From positions 103,900 to 167,899 of the forward strand of contig NZ_KI260545.1 in assembly GCF_000468035.1 (NCBI RefSeq): 64,000 bases of DNA, given 5' to 3'. Of this stretch, positions 41,689 through 51,171 are shown one piece after another. This DNA is from Selenomonas sp. oral taxon 892 str. F0426 (GTDB taxonomy: Bacteria > Bacillota > Negativicutes > Selenomonadales > Selenomonadaceae). Under the pieces are notes generated by a model, which did no database searches, was not told the origin of the DNA, and saw only the letters and a program-made list of their open reading frames with translations. Position numbers and translations under genes: made by a program. Each line of letters starts with the position of its first letter. The stretch's first letter is position 1.

Positions 41689-44600
41689 TTACAGTTTTTC
41701 GATCTTGGCGAGGCAGGCCTTGAACTCCTGCTCCTGTGCGTTCGGGTCGAGCGCGTCTATGGTGAGGTAGTTGCCCGAGGGGCCTGTCGAGAGGCTCTTG
41801 AATCCCCAGTTGTATGGGATCCAGATCATGTGTGTAAGTTTACCGTTGATCATGAGCGGCTGTGCACGCTTCGTAACCATCGCCTTCACGTCGATGCTCG
41901 CGCGCGCTGTGCTGACACGGACGAGATCACCACCCCGAATACCGAGCTCGACGGCAAGCTGCTCCGGCATCTCGACGAACGGCTCTTTGACCAGCTCGTT
42001 GAGGTACGGAATGTTGCGTGTCACCGTGCCAGAGCACCAGTGCTCTGTAAGGCTTGAGGAGCATAGGACGTGCGGATACTCGTCAGGCGTGCCGATCTTG
42101 TGATACTCCGGCACACGCGGGTAGATGACACAGGGGTTGAATTCGGTCTTTTGCCCCTCGTTCATGACATTCTTCGTCGGGCTCTCGACCGGCTCGTAGA
42201 ACTCAGGCAGCGGTCCATCGACCGGTGTCGAGGAGTGGTCGCGCGTCATGCCGTTCTCCACATCGCTGTACTCAGCGGCGAAGATGCGAGCGATGCCCTC
42301 AGCGTTCATGCGGAACGGCTTCTGCCCTGCGGGAGTGTTCGGCCCCTGCGTACGGTCGCCGACATCGGGAACATCGTAGCCGTCCCACATCCCCTTCGCC
42401 TCATCCCACCAGACGAGTTTCTGCCCCGGACGGACAGGCTTGCCGTTCTCATCGCAGGAAGCGCGGTTGTAGAGCATATGGATGTTGTCCGGCCAGACCC
42501 ATGCGAAGTTCGGGTAGATCCCCATGTCGCCGTGGTCTTCCTGTCCGCGGCGCCGCGCCATGTGCACGCCGTCGCCATAGACGCCCGTGAAGATCCACAT
42601 CCCCGCCATCGTCGTGCCGTCGTCGCGGATCTCGCGGATCCCGCGCAGGAGATGTCCGTCCTTCAGATCGTAGCCGTTGCACTCCTTCATGACGTTCTCA
42701 ACATAGGTCTCGCCGTTCTCTGGGTCGCCGTAGTTCCATGTGAGGAGCTTGATGATGTTGTCCTTCGGGTCGGTCGAATCCTTGTAGAGTTCGCGGATGC
42801 GCTTCCAGAGCTTGTCGATGATCCAGTAGTCGGGGCGCGACATATTTACCGGATCGGGCCCCTTCATGCGCCACTGGATCATGCGCTGCGAGTTCGTCAT
42901 CGTGCCGCAGCGCTCAAGGTAAGAGGCAGCAGGCAGGAAGATGACCTCAGTCTTGATGTCCGCCGGATTGTCGCCCGGACGCTCCCAGAATGCCGCCGTC
43001 TCGTTGACGAAGACATCCTGCACAATGAGTGTGTCGAGGTTCTTGAGACCTGCATTGATCATCGTGAGGTTCGCGTTCGACACCTGCGGGTTCTGTCCGC
43101 AGACATAGATGCACTTGACGATGCCCTCGATTGCCTTCTCGAACATGACATAGAGCGAGTCATTGTGCGTGCCGTTGCGGATCGGCAGGGCGTTGAACAT
43201 ATAGTCGTTCGACGCATTCGCCGCATCGCCGAACCATGCCTTGAGCAGATTCTTGAGGTTCTTCGCCTTGGCCGTACCGTTGCTCTGCGTCCACTTCGCG
43301 AGGGAATTCGTCTTATGCGTCGGATACGAAAGGTATGCCGGCAGATACTGGAACATGATGCCGTAGTCTGTGGAGGACTGCACGTTCGGCTGACCGCGCA
43401 TCGCATCGATGCCGCCGCCCGAGACGCCGATGTTGCCCATCAGCAGCTGCATGATGGTGAAGCAGCGGATGTTGCCGACACCGATCGTATGCTGGCACAT
43501 GCCAAGCGCGTACATCATAACTGTCGGCGTATGCGAGGAGAAGATCTCCGCCGCCTTCTGGATGTCCTCCACAGGCATGCCCGTGATCGCCGATGCCTTC
43601 TCGAACGTGTAACGCGAGAAGTGCTTCGCGAGGTGATCCATGACCGTGCCCTGCGCCGCCATCGACGATGCCTTCATCGGCTTTCCGTCCGGCCCCAGCT
43701 TGTACCCCCACGTCGTCTTGTCGTAGGTGCGCGTCTTCTCGTCATAGCCAGAGAAGATGCCCGCATCAAAGTTGTAGTCGTCGCGCAGGAGGCAGAATGC
43801 GTTCGTGTTGCGGCGCAGATAGTCAGCATCATATTTCTTATTTTGAATGATATAATTTATAATTGCTCCGAGGAATGCGATATCTGTACCAGTACGAAGC
43901 TGGAAGAAATGATCTGCCACACGCGAGGTACGGGTATAGCGCACGTCAACATGGACGATGATCGCGCCGTTGTCCTTTGCCTTCATGACGTTCTTCATCC
44001 CCATGGGATGGCACTCCGCCATGTTTGAGCCCTCAATCCAGATGAGCTTTGCATGCTTGAGGTTGTACCACGAGCCGGTCATCGCGCCGCGTCCGAATGC
44101 AGCACCGAGCGCAGGCGGTGTCGTTGCATGACAGACACGCGTCTGGTTGTCAAGCTTGACCACGCCGAGACCGCGCACCATCTTGATGATCTGATAGCAC
44201 TCTTCATTGTTGATCTGCGAGCCGCCGATCAGACCGATGGCATCCGTGCGGTTGCTCATGAACTTCTGGCCCTTGACCTCATCCTCGCCGATCCAGTTCT
44301 CGTCACGCGCCTTCTTGAGCGCACGCGCTGCACGGTCGATGGCCTCCTCCCAGCTGATCTCCTCCCAGTGATCGCTGCCAGGTGCGCGATACATCGGACT
44401 CTTCGGCCGCTCTGCCGAGTTCGGGATGTGTCCGTAGCCTACGCCCTTCGGGCAGAGCCCCCCCCGGTTAACGGGATGATCTGCCGCGCCTTCGAGGTTG
44501 ATCAGCTTACCGTCCTTGACATAGCCGATCGTTCCGCAGCCGCAGGCGCAGAAGTGGCAGACGGAGGTGAATTCCCGACCGCCCGTCAGCTTGTACTCTT

Positions 44601-44706
44601 TCGCAGCCGCCTCGACTGTTGCGACATCAAGGCCGAGACTCGCCAGAGCCAGCCCGACGCCGCTTAGCCCAGTGGCTTTTAGAAAGTCACGTCTGCTAAG
44701 GTTCAT
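41689..44706 (-). CDS. fdnG: Formate dehydrogenase-N type catalytic subunit, cysteine form
   Basis: 1005 residues. A twin-arginine signal (SRRDFLKAT, 4-12) precedes a [4Fe-4S] motif (Cys50, 53, 57 and 85) and the bis-MGD molybdopterin domains. The Mo/W ligand position, selenocysteine in E. coli FdnG, is Cys192 in NQTRVCHATTPP, so no SECIS or UGA readthrough is needed. It oxidises formate to CO2 at the outer face of the inner membrane. It is followed by fdhE, fdnH and fdnI and preceded by fdhD and cofactor synthesis genes. Confidence 0.96.
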   Translation of the reverse strand: MNLSRRDFLKATGLSGVGLALASLGLDVATVEAAAKEYKLTGGREFTSVCHFCACGCGTIGYVKDGKLINLEGAADHPVNRGGLCPKGVGYGHIPNSAERPKSPMYRAPGSDHWEEISWEEAIDRAARALKKARDENWIGEDEVKGQKFMSNRTDAIGLIGGSQINNEECYQIIKMVRGLGVVKLDNQTRVCHATTPPALGAAFGRGAMTGSWYNLKHAKLIWIEGSNMAECHPMGMKNVMKAKDNGAIIVHVDVRYTRTSRVADHFFQLRTGTDIAFLGAIINYIIQNKKYDADYLRRNTNAFCLLRDDYNFDAGIFSGYDEKTRTYDKTTWGYKLGPDGKPMKASSMAAQGTVMDHLAKHFSRYTFEKASAITGMPVEDIQKAAEIFSSHTPTVMMYALGMCQHTIGVGNIRCFTIMQLLMGNIGVSGGGIDAMRGQPNVQSSTDYGIMFQYLPAYLSYPTHKTNSLAKWTQSNGTAKAKNLKNLLKAWFGDAANASNDYMFNALPIRNGTHNDSLYVMFEKAIEGIVKCIYVCGQNPQVSNANLTMINAGLKNLDTLIVQDVFVNETAAFWERPGDNPADIKTEVIFLPAASYLERCGTMTNSQRMIQWRMKGPDPVNMSRPDYWIIDKLWKRIRELYKDSTDPKDNIIKLLTWNYGDPENGETYVENVMKECNGYDLKDGHLLRGIREIRDDGTTMAGMWIFTGVYGDGVHMARRRGQEDHGDMGIYPNFAWVWPDNIHMLYNRASCDENGKPVRPGQKLVWWDEAKGMWDGYDVPDVGDRTQGPNTPAGQKPFRMNAEGIARIFAAEYSDVENGMTRDHSSTPVDGPLPEFYEPVESPTKNVMNEGQKTEFNPCVIYPRVPEYHKIGTPDEYPHVLCSSSLTEHWCSGTVTRNIPYLNELVKEPFVEMPEQLAVELGIRGGDLVRVSTARASIDVKAMVTKRAQPLMINGKLTHMIWIPYNWGFKSLSTGPSGNYLTIDALDPNAQEQEFKACLAKIEKL

Positions 44707-44809
44707 CGTGATTCTCCTTTCGTATCGGCGGACAAACCGCCGACAGACTCTCCTAAATCAGAATCAGTAACATCTATGAAAAACAAGGTTGCCCCTGTTC
44801 TCCCCATGA

Positions 44810-45631
44810 TTAATCGAGCACAATGCGTTCGGGGTTCGCATATACACAGAACGACCCCGGTGCCATGCGTGCACAGAGCGTAATTCCAAGCTTATGTGCC
44901 ACATTCAGCGAGAGTGTCGTCGGCACAGATTTCGCCGCGACTGCACCAATGCCCATACGCCCAAGTTTTAGCATCATTTCCGACGAGCAGCGCCCGCTGA
45001 AGACGATGATTTTATCGGAAATCTCCACGTGATTTTTGAGCGCCCAGCCATAGAGTTTGTCAAAGACGTTATGGCGGCCGACATCCTCACGGAAGACAAG
45101 GATTTTCTTATGCGTTTGATCGAACAGCACTCCACTGTGAACGCCGTTCGTCCGATCGTGCGTTTTCGAGAGACCTGCGAGCAGCTCATCTGCCGTCGCG
45201 AGAATATCGGACGCGCAGAAGCGTACGTCGCGCGGCCGCTCAAAGATCTCCTCCGGGCGCAGCTTCAAAATCCTGCGCGCCGAGAAATACCGCGGGTTCC
45301 GAACGGCTTCCTCTGCCCAGCGCTGCGCGTCCTCTGTGGTACGCACCGCAGCAGAGAGGTGCTCTGCGTCCACCGTCATCTTCATGATGTCATCATACGT
45401 GCGGATACGCCCCATCTGGGCAAGCATACCGACAACGAGATCCTCAAAGTCCACGGGTGAGCAGAACGCCGTTGTAAGATTCTCCCCGTTGAGGTCGATG
45501 TCGAAGTAGACCTCCTCGGATGTATATTTATGATCCGAGACGAAGGTATTCCCCTCGGACACATAGCGGGTTACGGGAACGTCGATAAAGTCGCTGCGCT
45601 GAATTTCCATTTCCCTGTTTTTCCATTCCAA
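44810..45631 (-). CDS. fdhD: Formate dehydrogenase sulfurtransferase FdhD, atypical active-site loop
   Basis: 273 residues. FdhD moves sulfur from IscS to the molybdenum cofactor of formate dehydrogenase. EDVGRHNVFDKLYGWALKN, SGRCSSEMMLKLGRMGI and ARMAPGSFCVYANPERI are conserved family blocks. The usual CGxCG-type loop is reduced to FCASD (Cys139, Asp142), so only one of the two loop cysteines remains. The ATG at 45631 has a poor ribosome site but lies 4 bases after the mobA-mobB stop, so coupling is likely; an internal ATG at 45610 is an alternative. Confidence 0.9.
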   Translation of the reverse strand: MEWKNREMEIQRSDFIDVPVTRYVSEGNTFVSDHKYTSEEVYFDIDLNGENLTTAFCSPVDFEDLVVGMLAQMGRIRTYDDIMKMTVDAEHLSAAVRTTEDAQRWAEEAVRNPRYFSARRILKLRPEEIFERPRDVRFCASDILATADELLAGLSKTHDRTNGVHSGVLFDQTHKKILVFREDVGRHNVFDKLYGWALKNHVEISDKIIVFSGRCSSEMMLKLGRMGIGAVAAKSVPTTLSLNVAHKLGITLCARMAPGSFCVYANPERIVLD

Positions 45632-45634
45632 CCA

Positions 45635-46765
45635 TTACATTGTCAAAAACATCGTACCGTCTGCACCGTAGAGCGGGCGTCCCATGAGGAAAAGCACGAG
45701 GCGCACCGCCGTCTCCATATCGTCCAGATCCGTGCACAGAATGCCTTCATCCGCATAATCCTTTGCAAAGAGCGCCGCAACGCGCTCGTCGATCTCCGGC
45801 ACTCCCAGCCCGCGATAGAGCATCAGTGTCGGCAAAACACCGCGTGAACGACTCTCCGTTATATATAAATCCACACTATTAGGAATCATTTTCGCAATAA
45901 GATTCTGAAAATCCTGCCGGGTTTTCGTTTTTTGCTGAATAAAATATCCATCCGGAGAACTTACGGCAACCGCCTCCGCTCCCGCCGCCGAAAAACGTGC
46001 TGTGTCCTTGCCCGCTGTGTCAAGCTGAAAACCGTGGCTGTCGCTCTTGATGACCGCTGTACGCACACCGCGCTCGCGCAGAAGTGGGATGAGCCGCTCG
46101 ATAAAGGTAGTCTTGCCCGTGCCCGAAGCGGGCGCGGCAATGGAGAGAATGGGGCACGCGCGCTGCTCGTTCGCAAGACGACCGCGTGCAAGGCGATAGG
46201 CAGCGGGCGTATTCACATTGAAGAACAGCCCTGCGTCCACCGTGAGCGGAAGTTCCCGTACGACGAGGTCCCGCAGGATGATGCCGAGCTTGCGGTCACC
46301 TTGTGCAATCGCAGCGGCAAACGCCGTGCCTGCATCCCGTCGGTAGAGTGCGGCAAGCGGCTGCCAGTAGCCGAAGAGGGTCGGCAGTACGACCTGGGTC
46401 TCTCCCTCTGCCTCCGGCAGGAGTGCCCGCACGAGTTCGAACTCGTAGAAGGGCATATCTGCCGAGAGGACGAGCGCCCACTTCGTTTTCGCAGCCGCAA
46501 GACCTGCCGCAATCGCCGCCGCAGGTCCCTGCGCCGGCAGCTTGTCCGTGACGAGCTGCGCCCCGTACTCCTCCGCAAGTGCCGTGAGATCACTGCGATC
46601 GCCCTCTGCCGCGAGTACGATGGAGCGGAATCCCGCCGCACGCCCCTTGCGGAGCGTGCGGGCCAGCAGCGATTCGCCATTCAGCGGCAGAAATCGCTTG
46701 TCCGTGCCCATGCGCGTACTCTTCCCGCCTGCCGCGACAATGAGCGTAAGATCGGCGGGACTCAT
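45635..46765 (-). CDS. MobA-MobB fusion: Mo-cofactor guanylyltransferase and adapter
   Basis: 376 residues from the ATG at 46765, which overlaps the previous stop (ATGA). Residues 1-195 are MobA (AAGGKSTRMGTDK nucleotide loop, VLSADMPF metal site), which adds GMP to molybdopterin. Residues 205-376 are MobB with P-loop APASGTGKTT (211-220). The fusion is less common than separate genes. It makes the MGD form of the cofactor needed by FdnG and lies directly upstream of fdhD. Confidence 0.92.
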   Translation of the reverse strand: MSPADLTLIVAAGGKSTRMGTDKRFLPLNGESLLARTLRKGRAAGFRSIVLAAEGDRSDLTALAEEYGAQLVTDKLPAQGPAAAIAAGLAAAKTKWALVLSADMPFYEFELVRALLPEAEGETQVVLPTLFGYWQPLAALYRRDAGTAFAAAIAQGDRKLGIILRDLVVRELPLTVDAGLFFNVNTPAAYRLARGRLANEQRACPILSIAAPASGTGKTTFIERLIPLLRERGVRTAVIKSDSHGFQLDTAGKDTARFSAAGAEAVAVSSPDGYFIQQKTKTRQDFQNLIAKMIPNSVDLYITESRSRGVLPTLMLYRGLGVPEIDERVAALFAKDYADEGILCTDLDDMETAVRLVLFLMGRPLYGADGTMFLTM

Positions 46766-47685
46766 CGCGCACACTCACCCGTATCGCCGCGCAGGATCTC
46801 AATGCCGTGCTGCAGCTGCGGCAGGATGAACGTGAGACACTCGCGTACCGCCTTCTCACTGCCCGGCAGATTGACGATCAGCGAGCGCTTCCGAATGCCC
46901 GCCGCTGCTCGCGTGAGCATGGCACGCGGCGTCACCTGCATGGAGAGCGCCCGCATCGCCTCGGGGATGCCCGGTGTCTCACGCTCGATCACCTCGCGCG
47001 TCGCCTCAGGGGTCACGTCGCGCACGGAGAACCCCGTGCCGCCCGTCGTGAGGATCAGCCCCACGCCGCGCTCCGCCCAGAGCGTCATCTCGCGCACAAG
47101 CTGCTCCTTCTCGTCGGGTACGATGTTAAAGCCCGCGACGTGGTACCCCGCCTCCGTCAGGAGTTCACGAATCGCCGCACCGCTCGCATCCTCGCGCTCA
47201 CCGCGTGCGCCCTTGTCACTCGCCGTGATGACGGCAGCATCGAGCGGAATCTTCTCCGTCGTGATCTCCAGCTGATCGCCGACCGTCACCCACCCGCCGT
47301 GCAGGACACGCGCAAAGACTCCCTCGCGCGGCATGATGCAGTCACCGACCTGATGATAGATCTGGCAGTGGCTGTGGCACTCCTTGCCGATCTGCGTGAT
47401 CTCAAGGAAGACATCCCCGACGCGCAGCCGCGTCCCAATCGGCAGCTCCTTGAAACGGAACCCCTCGGCAACGACATTCTCGCCGAATGCGCCAAAGTCT
47501 ACATCCGCACCGCGTGCACGGAAATCATCAATCTCACCAAGACCGAGAAGGCTGACCTGACGGTGCCAGTCGCCCGCATGGGCATCACCGTCGATGCCAA
47601 ACTCCGTCATAAAGAAGACGCGATCCAACGCGTGCTTCTGCGTACCGCGCTTCTCGCTGATACAGAGCGCCCGGATCTCTCCCAT
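46762..47685 (-). CDS. MOSC domain fused to MogA/MoaB-type molybdopterin adenylyltransferase
   Basis: 307 residues from the ATG at 47685. Residues 1-150 are a MOSC domain (GDAHAGDWHRQVSLLGLGEI, GAFGENV, CHSHCQIYHQVGDC) that may carry sulfur or molybdenum. Residues 155-305 are a MoaB/Mog domain (ITASDKGARGEREDASG, LTTGGTGFSVRDVTPEA). It activates molybdopterin by adenylylation. It starts 2 bases after moaA ends and overlaps mobA-mobB, so translation is coupled. Confidence 0.92.
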   Translation of the reverse strand: MGEIRALCISEKRGTQKHALDRVFFMTEFGIDGDAHAGDWHRQVSLLGLGEIDDFRARGADVDFGAFGENVVAEGFRFKELPIGTRLRVGDVFLEITQIGKECHSHCQIYHQVGDCIMPREGVFARVLHGGWVTVGDQLEITTEKIPLDAAVITASDKGARGEREDASGAAIRELLTEAGYHVAGFNIVPDEKEQLVREMTLWAERGVGLILTTGGTGFSVRDVTPEATREVIERETPGIPEAMRALSMQVTPRAMLTRAAAGIRKRSLIVNLPGSEKAVRECLTFILPQLQHGIEILRGDTGECAR

Positions 47686-47686
47686 A

Positions 47687-48682
47687 TTAACCCCCAACCT
47701 GATACATGGCGCGCCGGTCGCGCGTCTCCGTGTCCATCTCGAAATAGTGCTCCTCGGGCTTTTTCCAAACCGCGTGCGCGATTGCGTCCGCCAACTGTTC
47801 ATCCGTCGCCCCGCCGCGCAGGAGCGCGCGCGTATCCAATCCCGCACTGCTGTAGAGGCAGAGCTTCAAAAAGCCCTCTGCCGTTAGGCGCACGCGGTTG
47901 CACGTATCGCAGAATTTATGCTCCATCGCATCAATGAAGCCGAGCGCTCCACGGAACCCGGCGGGTCGCACATAGGCAGCCGGCCCCACGGGGACAGCGT
48001 TTCCATGCGTCGCCTCGCCCACGGGGAGCAGCGCACCGAACGCCGCTTTCAGCCGTGCCCGCACCTCGTCCATCGGTACGCCCTGATAGCCCTCCGTGCG
48101 CGCGCAGCCGATCGGCATGAGTTCGATGAAGCGCATCTTTACGGAATAGTCCCGCGCAAGCGCCGCAAGCGCCGTGATCTCATCATCGTTGACGCCCGCA
48201 ATCGGCACACAGTTCATCTTGACATCAAGCCGCTTCTCCTCGGTCAGCCGTGTGAGCGACTCCATGACCGCACCGAAGGACGGGCGGCGCGTGATGGACA
48301 AGAATCTGCCGCCGTCGAGCGTGTCGAGGCTGAGATTCACCGCATCCAGACCCGCATCAAGCAGTTCGTCCATCATCTCACCGAGCAGGACACCGTTCGT
48401 CGTGATGGCGACCGTCTCGATGCCATTGATTTCCTTCAGTCCGCGCACAAGATGTACAATGTCCCGCCGCACGAGCGGCTCGCCGCCCGTCAGGCGCACC
48501 TTTCGGATCCCCATGCCAGCGAGTGCACGCACATTGCGCAGGATCTCCTCATAGGAAAGAATGTCCGCATGTGCGAGCTTCTTCACACCGTGTGCCGGCA
48601 TGCAGTAGCGACACCGCAGATTGCAGCAGTCCGTTACCGAAATGCGCAGATATTCAATTTTCCTCTGAAATTGATCCTGCAT
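47687..48682 (-). CDS. moaA: GTP 3',8-cyclase MoaA
   Basis: 331 residues. Radical SAM CNLRCRYCMPAHG at the N-terminus, LTGGEPLVRRDIVHL and the C-terminal cluster cysteines (CDTCNRVRLTAEGFLKLC) are present, ending with Gly-Gly (MYQVGG), which MoaA needs. It starts cofactor synthesis from GTP together with MoaC, which is encoded on the other strand at 51.4 kb. Confidence 0.97.
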   Translation of the reverse strand: MQDQFQRKIEYLRISVTDCCNLRCRYCMPAHGVKKLAHADILSYEEILRNVRALAGMGIRKVRLTGGEPLVRRDIVHLVRGLKEINGIETVAITTNGVLLGEMMDELLDAGLDAVNLSLDTLDGGRFLSITRRPSFGAVMESLTRLTEEKRLDVKMNCVPIAGVNDDEITALAALARDYSVKMRFIELMPIGCARTEGYQGVPMDEVRARLKAAFGALLPVGEATHGNAVPVGPAAYVRPAGFRGALGFIDAMEHKFCDTCNRVRLTAEGFLKLCLYSSAGLDTRALLRGGATDEQLADAIAHAVWKKPEEHYFEMDTETRDRRAMYQVGG

Positions 48683-48701
48683 AATGGCCTTCTATCTAAA
48701 A

Positions 48702-49907
48702 TTAAAGGATTACGACCTCTACCTCTGTCCCTGCCGCCAGCGGCTTCGTCCCCGCCGGCACATCCACGAACGCATCGCAGCCCGCCGCCGAAAAGAGCGA
48801 TCCGGACTCGTGCTGGTCGGGCAGTGAGACGCGTCCGTCCGCCTCGATCCGTGCACGCAGGAAGCGCCGTCCGGGGCAGTCCTTTGGGAACGCATCCGCA
48901 AGCACGGCTCGCCGGCGCGAAAGCGTAACCTCCGTCTCACCCGCGAGATGCGCCAGTGCCGCACGCGCCATCAGTTCGAATGTCGCGTAGGCGGCAAATG
49001 GATTGCCCGAGAGCGCAAGCCCAAGCATTTTCCCGCGCGTATAGGCAATCGCGGGCGCACCCGGCTTCATGCAGACGCGCCAGAACAGCCGCTCGGCGCC
49101 AAGCGCGGGCACAACGCCGTGCATGATATCCTTCTTGCCCACGGACACACCGCCCGAGGTCAGGAAAAGATCCACCTTGTCCGCATAGGAGGCGATCATC
49201 TCTGCCGCCTTTTCAACGTCATCGGGCACAGCACCAAGGACGGTGACCTCCGCTCCAAGCTCCTTCAACCGCCCCGCAAGCAAGTAGAGATTGCTGTTGT
49301 AGATCTTGCCGGGGCGCAGCGGCTCGCCCGGTTGAAGCAGCTCGTCTCCGGTACTCGCCACCGCGACGCGCACGCGCCGATAGACGAGAACATCACCGTA
49401 CCCCTCACTCGCGAGCACCGCCAGATGCGCCGCACGAATGCGCTGCCCCTGCCGGAGGAGCAGCGTTCCCTTCTTGATATCCTCTCCTGCGTAGCAGTAG
49501 TTCTCGTACGGCTCGGAGGTGAACGGAACGTGTATTGTGTCCCCGTCCTCGCGCACGTCCTCCTGCCGCACCACACAGTCGCAGCCCTTCGGAATCGCAC
49601 CGCCCGTCATGATGCGGACACATTCGCCCGCACCGACCTGCCCCGCGAAGAAATCGCCCGCACACTCCTCGCCGATCACGCGCAGTGCAACGGGGCTTTC
49701 CGCCGTGGCACGCGCCGTACTTGCCGCCGCAAAGGTATAGCCATCGAGCGGCGAACGGTCAAACGGCGGATTGTCAAAGCCCGCGAGCAGATCCTCTCCT
49801 GCGACACGGCCTACGGCATCCAACAGGGGAACACGCTCCGTCTCACTGACCGCCTGCGTATGTGCGAGCAGCACTTCTACGGCCTGCTCGAGTTCGATGT
49901 CCTGCAT
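48702..49907 (-). CDS. moeA: Molybdopterin molybdenumtransferase MoeA
   Basis: 401 residues from the ATG at 49907, chosen over an upstream ATG that overlaps the G-rich ribosome site. PPFDRSPLDGYTF and TSGGVSVGKKDIMHG are signatures of MoeA. The C-terminal domain IV (ARIEADGRVSLPDQHESG) is present. It inserts molybdenum into molybdopterin. It opens the moeA-moaA-MOSC/Mog-mobAB-fdhD-fdn run. Confidence 0.95.
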   Translation of the reverse strand: MQDIELEQAVEVLLAHTQAVSETERVPLLDAVGRVAGEDLLAGFDNPPFDRSPLDGYTFAAASTARATAESPVALRVIGEECAGDFFAGQVGAGECVRIMTGGAIPKGCDCVVRQEDVREDGDTIHVPFTSEPYENYCYAGEDIKKGTLLLRQGQRIRAAHLAVLASEGYGDVLVYRRVRVAVASTGDELLQPGEPLRPGKIYNSNLYLLAGRLKELGAEVTVLGAVPDDVEKAAEMIASYADKVDLFLTSGGVSVGKKDIMHGVVPALGAERLFWRVCMKPGAPAIAYTRGKMLGLALSGNPFAAYATFELMARAALAHLAGETEVTLSRRRAVLADAFPKDCPGRRFLRARIEADGRVSLPDQHESGSLFSAAGCDAFVDVPAGTKPLAAGTEVEVVIL

Positions 49908-50028
49908 GATGCCCCCCATTTCTATGATAGTTATATCTTATAATTATAGTATATATATTTTTTTGTGCACTATGTCTGTATCAAATGTCACTTTGACACA
50001 GTTTTTTCTGAAAGTCAAAATGTGTTGT

Positions 50029-51057
50029 TCATTTCCCAAACGGACATACAGGATAGTGGCAGACCTTGCACTCCATGCAGAGACCCCCTATGCCGAGGCG
50101 CGTGATCTCGCGCCTTGTCCACTCACTGCCCGCAACGACGCGCGGCAGAATGATGTCAAAGATCGTCGCTGGCGAATACATAACGCAGCCTGGCAGTCCC
50201 ATGATCGGCACCTGTCGTCCGTCCTTTTCATAGTAGGCAAGCAGGAACATCGCTCCCGGCAGCACAGGTGCACCGTACGTCACCACACGCGCCCCCGTAG
50301 CTTTGATCGCAGCGGGCGTACGGTCGTCAGGGTCGACGCTCATACCGCCCGTGCAGAGCACCATGTCCATGCCGAGTTCCAGCAGTTCCGCAATCGCCGC
50401 GCGTGTGTGCTCCGTCCCGTCGTCTGAGAGGCGGTGTTCATCCACCTTCAGTCCAAACGCACGCAGCTTCGTGTCAAGTACGGGGGTAAAGGTATCCTTG
50501 ATGCGCCCGTGAAAAACCTCCGAGCCGGTCGTCACAACACCGACCTTCATTTTTTTATACGGTAAAACGCGCAGCAGCGGTTCATCACCCGCCGTTACGC
50601 GCACTTTTTCCATAATATCTTTTGCAATGACAAGCGGAATCACACGCATGCCCGCCAGCTTCGTTCCAGCCTTTACCGGAAAGTGCTGCGCGATCGTCGC
50701 GATCATCACATCCTCGATCTCGTTCACTGCGTCAAGTGCGTTTTCGCGCACCTCGAAGACACCCGCCACCGTCGATGTCAGTTCGATCTTGCCTTCCTTC
50801 GGCTCACTCGCCGCCATGTATTCGCTCTGACAGAGGTCACGCAGAATAGCCGCTGCATCGTTCTCGTGCAGCATATTCTCGTCCTCTTCCCAGACGTAGA
50901 TATGCTCCTTGCCAAGGCGCAGCAATACCTCAACATCCTCCGCGCGAATCACATCGCCTTTGCGAAAACGCGCCCCTTTGCGCTCTCCGCGCACAATCTC
51001 CGTAATATCATGGCAGAGAACCATCCCTACCGCATCCTGAACGCGAACCTCCCGCAT
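50029..51057 (-). CDS. Molybdopterin-binding protein with C-terminal Cys cluster
   Basis: 342 residues from the ATG at 51057 (GGGGAGAG upstream). The N-terminus is a MoeA-like segment (VQDAVGMVLCHDITEIV), followed by a MoCF-biosynthesis domain (VVTTGSEVFHGRIKD, CTGGMSVDPDDRTPAAI). The extreme C-terminus CMECKVCHYPVC has four cysteines (C-x2-C-x2-C-x4-C) that could bind zinc or a [4Fe-4S] cluster. It is not MoeA proper, since a full MoeA is encoded next to it. Its role may be cofactor handling for one enzyme. It diverges from moaC. Confidence 0.8.
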   Translation of the reverse strand: MREVRVQDAVGMVLCHDITEIVRGERKGARFRKGDVIRAEDVEVLLRLGKEHIYVWEEDENMLHENDAAAILRDLCQSEYMAASEPKEGKIELTSTVAGVFEVRENALDAVNEIEDVMIATIAQHFPVKAGTKLAGMRVIPLVIAKDIMEKVRVTAGDEPLLRVLPYKKMKVGVVTTGSEVFHGRIKDTFTPVLDTKLRAFGLKVDEHRLSDDGTEHTRAAIAELLELGMDMVLCTGGMSVDPDDRTPAAIKATGARVVTYGAPVLPGAMFLLAYYEKDGRQVPIMGLPGCVMYSPATIFDIILPRVVAGSEWTRREITRLGIGGLCMECKVCHYPVCPFGK

Positions 51058-51140
51058 AGTACTCTCCCCGCTCCATCGGTACGTGAACCTTCCCCCAAAG
51101 GCACACGACATAAGACATAGTTTATATTGATTTTTTTCGA

Positions 51141-51168
51141 TTTTAGAGAAGTTAACACTTCTCTAAAA
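51141..51168. promoter_or_regulatory. Perfect inverted repeat in the divergent molybdenum region
   Basis: TTTTAGAGAAGT and ACTTCTCTAAAA (12 bp each, 4-base loop). There is no T-tract on either strand, so it is more likely an operator than a terminator. It is 84 bases upstream of the molybdopterin-binding protein gene. Confidence 0.5.
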
Positions 51169-51171
51169 ATT

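Noticed and set aside
42070..44028. Open frame of 652 codons on the plus strand opposite fdnG
   Set aside because: It is the antisense shadow of a clear 1005-residue enzyme. Its translation is rich in Arg, His and Val with no domain and no ribosome site.
41689..44706. Selenocysteine formate dehydrogenase
   Set aside because: The frame is uninterrupted and the metal ligand position is a cysteine codon.
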